From: UBA10649 sp965227045
GTDB lineage: Bacteria > Actinomycetota > Actinomycetes > S36-B12
Length of the DNA stretch: 64,000 nt
NCBI GenBank assembly: GCA_965227045.1
Contig: OZ245718.1
Span: 1,240,001 to 1,304,000, forward strand
Reading direction: 5' to 3'
Position numbers and translations under genes: made by a program
Part shown: one piece after another, positions 58,334 to 64,000 of the stretch
Numbering within the stretch: position 1 is the stretch's first letter
Layout: each line of letters starts with the position of its first letter
The notes under the pieces: generated by a model
The model's input: the letters and a program-made list of their open reading frames with translations, nothing else
Databases searched by the model: none
Told to the model about the DNA's origin: nothing

Positions 58334-59143
58334 TCAGGCGGCCTGGCACCTCGCGCACCAGTAGAGCGTGCGGCCCTGCATCGTCTCGACGGACACCGGA
58401 GTACCGCACACCAGGCACGGCATGCCCCCGCGCCGGTACACGTAGACCTCGCCGCCATGGCGATCGCGACGCGGCGCGCGGCCGGTGACACGGGGCGAGT
58501 GCTCGCGACGTACGGTGTCGATCCGACCTCGGCTGGCCCCGTCCCGCATGATCACGACGAGGTCGGCCCACACGGCGTCGAACTCCTCCCGCGTCACGTC
58601 TGCGCCGCGGCGGAACGGGCTCATGCCGTGCCGGAACAGCACCTCGGCGCGGTAGATGTTTCCGACGCCCGACAGCACGCTCTGGTCCATGAGCAGTTGC
58701 CCGATCGGGACCGAGCTCGCATGAATCCTCGTCCAGGCGGATTCAGGATCGGTTCCGACCCGAATCGGGTCAGGGCCGAGCCGGTGGATGACGTCCTTCT
58801 TGCCGAAGTTGTCCAGCAACTCGCAGATTGCCGGACCGCGCAGCTGCGCCCACGCGTCGTCGGTGCGCAGTCGCAGCCGGACCTCGCCGGAGGGGCGTGG
58901 CGCCTCGCCCTCGCCGAAGCCCCAATACCCATACAGGCCCAGGTGAACGTGGATCCAGCGCTTGTTGTCGAAGCCGATGAACAAATGCTTGCCATGCGCC
59001 TCGACCTTGGTCAGCTCGTGGCCATCGACGGCAGCGGCTCCGTCCCAGAACCTGCCCTGCGGGCTGTCGACCACGACCTCCTTGTGCAGGAAGGCGCGGC
59101 TGAGCCGCCGGGCGTTCTTGTGAACGACATGACCCTCGGGCAC
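58334..59143 (-). CDS. nei: Endonuclease VIII-like DNA glycosylase
   Basis: A 269-residue Fpg/Nei DNA glycosylase that excises oxidised bases and cuts the abasic site. The start GTG 59143 yields (M)PEGHVVHKNARRL: Pro2 becomes the Schiff-base nucleophile after Met removal, and Glu3 is the second catalytic residue. SVPIGQLLMDQSVLSGVGNIYRAEVLF (about 144-170) is the helix-two-turn-helix. The zinc finger is C243, C246, C263, C266. It starts two bases after the stop of the DCC-family gene, so the two form a small operon. Confidence 0.92.
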   Translation of the reverse strand: MPEGHVVHKNARRLSRAFLHKEVVVDSPQGRFWDGAAAVDGHELTKVEAHGKHLFIGFDNKRWIHVHLGLYGYWGFGEGEAPRPSGEVRLRLRTDDAWAQLRGPAICELLDNFGKKDVIHRLGPDPIRVGTDPESAWTRIHASSVPIGQLLMDQSVLSGVGNIYRAEVLFRHGMSPFRRGADVTREEFDAVWADLVVIMRDGASRGRIDTVRREHSPRVTGRAPRRDRHGGEVYVYRRGGMPCLVCGTPVSVETMQGRTLYWCARCQAA

Positions 59144-59145
59144 GG

Positions 59146-59508
59146 CTAGACCGCGCACGCCGGGGTGGCACCCGGCAGGTGGTGGCGGTTCGCTGCAACG
59201 AGAACGTAGGCGCGCTGCGCGAGCGGGGCGATTCTCGGCCGCATGAGGAGTCGTCCGACGGACGGACCCGGCACCCGGCAGTGCACGAGGGCGCGCGCGA
59301 TCGCCTCGGCCCCGCCCCAGTGCTCGCCGCGCTCGACGAACTGAACCGACTGGGCGCACTCGGGCTCGGTGAGCCCGAGTGCGACGAGGTCGGTGCGCTG
59401 CCACGCTGCGATCTCAAGACGTCCCTGCGCCCACGCCTCGACGCGGAGCGCGCTCCACGTGCAAAAGCCGCAGTCGCCGTCGAACACGAGCACCGGGCGA
59501 CTGACCAT
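59146..59508 (-). CDS. DCC-family thiol-disulfide oxidoreductase-like protein (DUF393)
   Basis: A 120-residue protein of the DCC (DUF393) family: VLVFDGDCGFCTWSALRVEA (6-25) with the C-x-x-C pair Cys13/Cys16 following the Asp-Gly-Asp motif that names the family, and RALVHCRVPG further on. Thioredoxin-like redox activity is presumed but unproven. ATG 59508 begins just before the motif; a GTG at 59526 is possible. It precedes nei on the same transcript. Confidence 0.85.
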   Translation of the reverse strand: MVSRPVLVFDGDCGFCTWSALRVEAWAQGRLEIAAWQRTDLVALGLTEPECAQSVQFVERGEHWGGAEAIARALVHCRVPGPSVGRLLMRPRIAPLAQRAYVLVAANRHHLPGATPACAV

Positions 59509-59581
59509 GAGCCCACGGTAGGTCACCTCGAACCGACCGGCACGTGGACGGTCCCGTCAGCAGGAGTGACAGGATTCGCGC

Positions 59582-62137
59582 ATGACCGCATCTGAGAACC
59601 TGACCCGGGCCGAGGCCAAGGAACGCTCTGCACTCATCGAGGTGCAGTCGTACGACGTCGTCCTCGACGTCTCGACCGACGAGCCGACGTTCCCCTCCAC
59701 CACGACCGTGCGGTTCACCTGTCGCCAGCCGGGCGCGTCGACATGGATCGACCTCATCGCCCCGTCCGTGACCTCGGTCGTGCTGAACGGACAGTCGCTC
59801 GATGTCGCGTCGAGCGTCGACGGTCCGAGGGTCGCACTTGCCGACCTGCAGGCCGACAACATCCTGATCGTTACCGCCGACGCGGAGTACATGAACACCG
59901 GCGAGGGCCTGCACCGTTTCGTCGACCCGGTCGACAAGGAGACGTACCTGTACACGCAGTTCGAGTCGGCCGACGCCCGACGCGCGTACGCGTGCTTCGA
60001 GCAGCCCGACCTCAAGGCCACGTTCCAGCTGACTGTCAAGGCGCCCGATCACTGGCAGGTCATCAGCAACTCGCCCACCCCCGAGCCCGTGCGTCACGGT
60101 GACGGCTCCGCAACGTGGTCCTTCGAGCCAACACCTCGCGTCTCGACGTACATCACCGCACTCGTTGCCGGCCCGTACCACAAGGTCAGCGACTCCTACA
60201 GCGGCAAGTACGGCACCTACCCGCTCGACCTGTACTGCCGCGAGTCGCTCGCGCAGTACCTCGACTCGGACGAGATCTTCACGGTGACTAAGCAGGGCTT
60301 CGCGTTCTTCGAGGAGAACTTCGGCGTCGGGTATCCGTTCGCCAAGTACGACCAGCTCTTCGTCCCGGAGTTCAATGCCGGGGCCATGGAGAATGCCGGA
60401 TGCGTGACGATCCTCGAGGACTACGTCTTCCGCTCACGAGTCACCGACGCCGCCTACGAGCAGCGCGCCAACACGATCCTGCACGAGCTCGCGCACATGT
60501 GGTTCGGCGATCTCGTGACGATGACGTGGTGGGACGACCTGTGGCTGAACGAGTCGTTCGCCGAGTGGGCCGCGCACTGGGCCAACGTCAACGCCACGCG
60601 CTACACCGACGCGTGGACCACGTTCTCGAACCTGCGCAAGGCCTGGGCCTACCGCCAGGACCAGCTGCCGTCGACACACCCGATCGCTGCCGACATGGTC
60701 GACCTCGACGCCGTGCGCGTGAACTTCGACGGCATCACCTACGCGAAGGGCGCGTCGGCACTGCGCCAGCTCGTGGCCTGGGTCGGCGAGGAGCACTTCC
60801 TCGCTGGCGTCCGGAACTACTTCGCGAAGCACGCGTGGAAGAACACCGAGCTGCGCGACCTGCTCTCCGAGCTCGAGGCAACCAGCGGCCGCGACCTCAC
60901 CGACTGGACGACCGAGTGGCTGCAGACCAGCGGCGTCAACCTGCTGCGTCCCGTCGTCGAGGTCGATGCGGACGGTAACTTCACCTCCGTCGTCGTCGAG
61001 CAGGAGCCGCCCTCGGCGCCAGACGGCGTTGCGCAGACGCTCCGCTCGCATCGCATCGCGGTCGGGCTGTATGACGTCACGGATGCCGGACTGGTGCGCC
61101 GCGAGCGTCTCGAGCTCGACGTCGTCGGCGCTCGCACTGACGTGCCGCAGCTCGTCGGCGTGAAGCAGCCGGACCTCCTGCTCGTCAACGATGATGACCT
61201 CACGTTCGCCAAGATCCGCCTCGACGAGAAGTCGTGGAAGACGGCGACCGAGCATGTCGGCGACCTGGTCGACCCGCTCCCCCGCTCGCTCATCTGGGGC
61301 GCCGCGTGGGACATGACGCGCGACGCCGAGGTTTCCACGGGCGAGTTCCTGACTCTCGTCCTGTCCGGCATCGGCCGCGAGAGTGACATCGGCGTCGTGC
61401 AGGGCGTGCTGCGCCAGTTGAAGTCGGCGATCGACCAGTTCGCGGCTCCGGCGAACCGCACTGACTACCTCGTCCGCCTGGCCGATGCCGTCCGCGGCCA
61501 CGCCGAGAACTCGGAGGCGGGCAGCGACCACCAGCTCGCCTACACTCGCGCGTTCGTCAGTGCTGCCACCACCGGTGCCCAGCTCGACACGGTTGCCTCG
61601 CTGCTGGACGGCTCACTGGTGTGGGACGGCCTCGCCATCGATACGGACATGCGCTGGTTCCTGCTCCAGCGGCTCGTCGTCAAGGGTCGCCTGGACCTCG
61701 ACGCGATCGACAAGGAGCTGGACTCCGACGACACGGCGACAGGCCGACGTCAGGCAGCGGTTGCGCGTGCGGCACGACCCTCGCCCGAGGCGAAGGAGCT
61801 CGCGTGGGCCGACGTCGTCGACCGCACCGACCTGCCGAACGCGATCCTGGAAGCCACCATCGGTGGGTTCGTCCAGCCAGACCAGCTCGACCTGCTGGTT
61901 CCGTACCGCGATCGGTACTTCTCCGCTCTGCCCGAAGTATGGCGAGAGCGCACTATGGATACGGCCCAAGGTTTCACGGTCGGCCTCTACCCGATCCTGC
62001 TCGTCGACGAGCAGACCATCGCCGCTACGGATGCTTTCCTCGCCTCCGGGGAGCACAGCTCGGCTCTGCGTCGACTGGTCGGTGAGGGGCGAGACGGGAT
62101 CCTTCGGGCACAGCGCGCCCAGGCCAAGGACGCCTAG
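59582..62137 (+). CDS. pepN: Aminopeptidase N (M1 family)
   Basis: An 851-residue zinc aminopeptidase that trims N-terminal residues from peptides in the cytoplasm. It has GAMENAGCVT near 267-276 (substrate N-terminus recognition) and the zinc site HELAH (301-305) with Glu324 in NESFAEW 19 residues on. An all-beta N-terminal domain and a helical ERAP1-like C-terminal domain complete the expected length for actinobacterial PepN. Start ATG 59582. Its stop is just before a family B inverted repeat shared with the convergent DUF5130 gene. Confidence 0.95.
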   Translation: MTASENLTRAEAKERSALIEVQSYDVVLDVSTDEPTFPSTTTVRFTCRQPGASTWIDLIAPSVTSVVLNGQSLDVASSVDGPRVALADLQADNILIVTADAEYMNTGEGLHRFVDPVDKETYLYTQFESADARRAYACFEQPDLKATFQLTVKAPDHWQVISNSPTPEPVRHGDGSATWSFEPTPRVSTYITALVAGPYHKVSDSYSGKYGTYPLDLYCRESLAQYLDSDEIFTVTKQGFAFFEENFGVGYPFAKYDQLFVPEFNAGAMENAGCVTILEDYVFRSRVTDAAYEQRANTILHELAHMWFGDLVTMTWWDDLWLNESFAEWAAHWANVNATRYTDAWTTFSNLRKAWAYRQDQLPSTHPIAADMVDLDAVRVNFDGITYAKGASALRQLVAWVGEEHFLAGVRNYFAKHAWKNTELRDLLSELEATSGRDLTDWTTEWLQTSGVNLLRPVVEVDADGNFTSVVVEQEPPSAPDGVAQTLRSHRIAVGLYDVTDAGLVRRERLELDVVGARTDVPQLVGVKQPDLLLVNDDDLTFAKIRLDEKSWKTATEHVGDLVDPLPRSLIWGAAWDMTRDAEVSTGEFLTLVLSGIGRESDIGVVQGVLRQLKSAIDQFAAPANRTDYLVRLADAVRGHAENSEAGSDHQLAYTRAFVSAATTGAQLDTVASLLDGSLVWDGLAIDTDMRWFLLQRLVVKGRLDLDAIDKELDSDDTATGRRQAAVARAARPSPEAKELAWADVVDRTDLPNAILEATIGGFVQPDQLDLLVPYRDRYFSALPEVWRERTMDTAQGFTVGLYPILLVDEQTIAATDAFLASGEHSSALRRLVGEGRDGILRAQRAQAKDA

Positions 62138-62141
62138 CGAT

Positions 62142-62225
62142 TTGAACCGCCTTCCGGGTCAAATCCGCAGAACTAGGCCCAGAACGGCGCCGAAACCGGG
62201 ATTTGACCCGGGAGGCGGTTCAATT
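62142..62225. terminator. Long inverted repeat, family B, copy 2 (bidirectional terminator candidate)
   Basis: The left arm TTGAACCGCCTTCCGGGTCA starts at 62142; the right arm ends at 62225 with the sequence family of 58245-58332, with one mismatch between arms. The loop sequence is different from copy 1. It occupies the convergent gap between pepN and the DUF5130 gene, and the DUF5130 stop codon (62220-62222) lies inside the right arm. Confidence 0.8.
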
Positions 62226-62669
62226 CTGGGGCGGGTCGATGTTCTCGAGGTGGAGGACCTTCGGGGCGCGAGCGTGCTCGGCAAGAAGGGTCACGCCATC
62301 ACGCAGTCCGCCGACGAGGTCGTCGGCCGCGAAGCATGACTTCATCGACAGTGTCGCGAGCTGGCAGGCGCGGTCATCGAGGTCGACCGCAACCGTCCTG
62401 CCGGTGACGATCTCGATCGTGCGCGCAGTCGGATCGACGGCCACGAGGACCGCGGACGTGGGATCGGGCAGCACGGCATGCTGGGCGATCGCGGACTCAC
62501 GGCCGGCCACAAGCGGGCCGACGTAGATGCCAAAGCAGTAGCCCGAGATCGAGCGCGCGCGCTGCACGACCTTCGACAACGCCGCGCGCTGCGTCTCGGA
62601 CAGCGGGCTGACGTCTTCGGGAGTCACGTCGTAGCCGGGAACAAGCTCACCACTCGGCACTTGCGCCAC
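62220..62669 (-). CDS. DUF5130 family protein
   Basis: A 149-residue protein matching the actinobacterial DUF5130 group, related in style to TPM domains: LSETQRAALSKVVQRARSIS (about 23-42), FGIYVGPLVAGRESA, VLVAVDPTARTIEIVTGRTV (about 74-93) and LATLSMKSCFAADDLVGGLR. No membrane segment is present. GTG 62669 overlaps the upstream small membrane-protein gene by 23 bases, indicating co-translation. The function is unknown. Confidence 0.85.
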   Translation of the reverse strand: MAQVPSGELVPGYDVTPEDVSPLSETQRAALSKVVQRARSISGYCFGIYVGPLVAGRESAIAQHAVLPDPTSAVLVAVDPTARTIEIVTGRTVAVDLDDRACQLATLSMKSCFAADDLVGGLRDGVTLLAEHARAPKVLHLENIDPPQN

Positions 62670-62880
62670 CTCCCACTACGGACGTCCGGCCGAAGTCGGC
62701 CGCAATGATCGACGGGTTGGGCACCGCGGGGTCGCTGGTGACCATGAGCGGGCCGCCGTCGTAGTCCGCGCTCGCTCGGCCGGAGCGGGTCCACGCCGAG
62801 GCGGACACGAGGACGTAGACGATCAGGGCCAGGCCCGCCGGGATGCCGACGAACAACAGGATGGACTCGAGCGGATTCAC
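62647..62880 (-). CDS. Small single-pass membrane protein next to DUF5130
   Basis: A 77-residue protein with one N-terminal membrane helix (SILLFVGIPAGLALIVYVLV, 6-25) followed by a short cytoplasmic tail with GGPLMVTSDPAVPNPSI. GTG 62880 overlaps the malQ stop by four bases. Small proteins of this look accompany DUF5130 in actinobacteria, but I do not know a role. Confidence 0.75.
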   Translation of the reverse strand: MNPLESILLFVGIPAGLALIVYVLVSASAWTRSGRASADYDGGPLMVTSDPAVPNPSIIAADFGRTSVVGGGASAEW

Positions 62881-64000
62881 GGGCTCACCTTAGCGACCGC
62901 AGCCACGATCCGGTCGAGCAGATCCGGTCGCTCCATCAACGTCTCGAGCAGGACGGGTCGGCCCTCGGGATCGGTAACCGGCACCCGCCAGTTGGGGTAC
63001 TCCTGATCGGTACCGGGCTGGTTCTGCGCGCGGCGGTCACCGGCCACGTCGGGAATCGACACGCCCACGAGCCGAGCGGGCGACTGGCCGACGGCTCGGT
63101 GCAGGGCGACCACGAACTCCTCGAGCCCGGCGTCGGTGGTGAGGTCGACGTCGTCGCCGAGCCAGCCGTGCGAGCGAAGGACGTGCGCCCACGCGGCCCG
63201 CTCCGCGTCGGCGTGCGCGCGTTCGTCCTCCTCGGGGACCGTGAGCAGTCCGAGCTCGCTGCGGATGCGCACGTGCTCATCTCGCAGGTATCCCGCCGTC
63301 GGTGGCAGGTCATGCACCGTTGCGCTAGCCAGGACCTCGGACCGCCAGTTGAGCGGATCGATGATGTCGCCGGATGCATCGGTCTCGAACCACAGGATGC
63401 TGGTGCCGAGGATGCCCCGATCGGCAAGTGCCTCCTGTACCCACGGCTCGACGGTGCCAAGATCCTCGCCGACGATGATCGCTCCGGCTCGATGCGCCTC
63501 CAGCATGAGCACGCTGAGCATTGCCTCGAAGTCGAGGCGGACGAAGGTCCCCGCGTACGCCGGCGCGCCGTCCGGGACCCACCACAGCCGGAACAGGCCG
63601 AGCACGTGATCGATGCGCAGGCCGCCCGCGCGGCCGAGCACCGTGCGCAGCATGTCGCGGAACGGGATGAACGCGGCGTCGGCCAGGGCCGTCGGATTCC
63701 ACGGCGGCTGCGACCAGTTCTGGCCCATCTGGTTGTACATGTCCGGTGGCGCGCCGACTCCGACTCCTGAGACGAGGACGTCCTGCAGCGCCCACGCATC
63801 AGCACCACTCGGGTGCACCCCGACGGCGAGGTCGTGCATGACGCCGATCGGCATGCCCGCCGCACGAGCGCGCTCCTGCGTGGTCTGCAGCTGCTGGTCG
63901 ATGAGCCACTGCATCCACATGTGGAAGTCGACGACGTCGTTGTGCTTCTGGCGGAACGCGGCGACGGCCGGCGATGACGGGTGCCCGAGGTCGGCGGGCC
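62877..64000 (-). CDS. malQ: 4-alpha-glucanotransferase MalQ, C-terminal part (cut by window edge)
   Basis: The reading frame is open from the right edge to a stop at 62877, about 374 residues. It matches the C-terminal half of MalQ (GH77 amylomaltase), which transfers maltodextrin segments between chains. Blocks: WLIDQQLQTTQERARAAGMP, GVGAPPDMYNQMGQNWSQPP, GGLRIDHVLGLFRLWWVPDG (region of the catalytic Asp nucleophile), IIVGEDLGTVEPWV (general acid Glu) and LASATVHDLPPTAGYL (third carboxylate area). The N-terminal half and start lie beyond base 64000. Its stop overlaps the following small gene. Confidence 0.92.
   Translation of the reverse strand, partial: PADLGHPSSPAVAAFRQKHNDVVDFHMWMQWLIDQQLQTTQERARAAGMPIGVMHDLAVGVHPSGADAWALQDVLVSGVGVGAPPDMYNQMGQNWSQPPWNPTALADAAFIPFRDMLRTVLGRAGGLRIDHVLGLFRLWWVPDGAPAYAGTFVRLDFEAMLSVLMLEAHRAGAIIVGEDLGTVEPWVQEALADRGILGTSILWFETDASGDIIDPLNWRSEVLASATVHDLPPTAGYLRDEHVRIRSELGLLTVPEEDERAHADAERAAWAHVLRSHGWLGDDVDLTTDAGLEEFVVALHRAVGQSPARLVGVSIPDVAGDRRAQNQPGTDQEYPNWRVPVTDPEGRPVLLETLMERPDLLDRIVAAVAKVSP

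Noticed and set aside
1..64000. tRNA, rRNA, insertion sequences, prophage genes
   Set aside because: None was recognised by eye; a covariance-model and profile scan would be needed to exclude small RNAs and riboswitches.

Overview
The window is a densely coded, high-GC stretch from an actinobacterium (Actinomycetota). This rests on frequent GTG/TTG starts, many 4-base start/stop overlaps, and families typical of that phylum (DUF3159, DUF5130, DUF4012, actinobacterial PepN, a two-cysteine-pair Nei glycosylase). I cannot fix the order or genus. No rRNA, tRNA, CRISPR array, transposase or integrase was recognised, and no gap between genes exceeds about 180 bases.

Bases 1-3100 hold housekeeping and accessory genes: a BtuF-like binding protein, an NTF2-like protein, a molybdenum-cofactor oxidoreductase paired with a flavin reductase, and two tiny conserved proteins. 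Bases 3100-19455 hold the most unusual system, a lasso-peptide-type RiPP locus in three transcription units. The leftward unit (10073 to 3101) runs: three glycine-rich/fibronectin-like exported proteins, a 44-residue precursor (6270-6404, too short for ordinary ORF calling), the asparagine-synthetase-like cyclase, an exported protein of 15 octapeptide repeats, and the B2 leader protease. The rightward unit (10129 to 14230) encodes a P-loop-less HPr-kinase-like protein, a fused sulfotransferase/HPr-kinase-like protein and an ABC exporter. A second leftward unit (19455 to 14335) carries DUF4012 and OmpA-like exported proteins, a nucleotidyltransferase, a sugar epimerase and the PqqD-like B1 recognition protein. 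The precursor ends in serine. In the paeninodin and pseudomycoidin lasso systems an HPr-kinase homologue phosphorylates a C-terminal serine and, in pseudomycoidin, a nucleotidyltransferase-family protein adds sugars to that phosphate. This locus therefore predicts a phosphorylated, possibly glycosylated and possibly sulfated lasso peptide.

Bases 19500-51900 form a cell-surface polysaccharide locus: aminotransferase, membrane-anchored epimerase, PglD-like acyltransferase, initiating sugar transferase, glycosyltransferases, nucleotide-sugar dehydrogenase, polymerase-like membrane protein, AsnB, methyltransferases, deacetylase and GNAT modifiers, a flippase-type ABC transporter, a Wzz/BY-kinase and its phosphatase. 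Nested in it (37509-47852) is a legionaminic-acid-type nonulosonate pathway of the GDP-sugar kind, with a WbpG-type amidotransferase and HisH/HisF-like partners, suggesting an acetamidino derivative.

Bases 51900-64000 are mostly conserved chromosomal genes: RsgA, a second molybdenum oxidoreductase with a cytochrome b, a class V aminotransferase, Nei, PepN, and the C-terminal part of MalQ cut by the right edge. Three families of long intergenic inverted repeats recur, two of them twice, mostly abutting stop codons.
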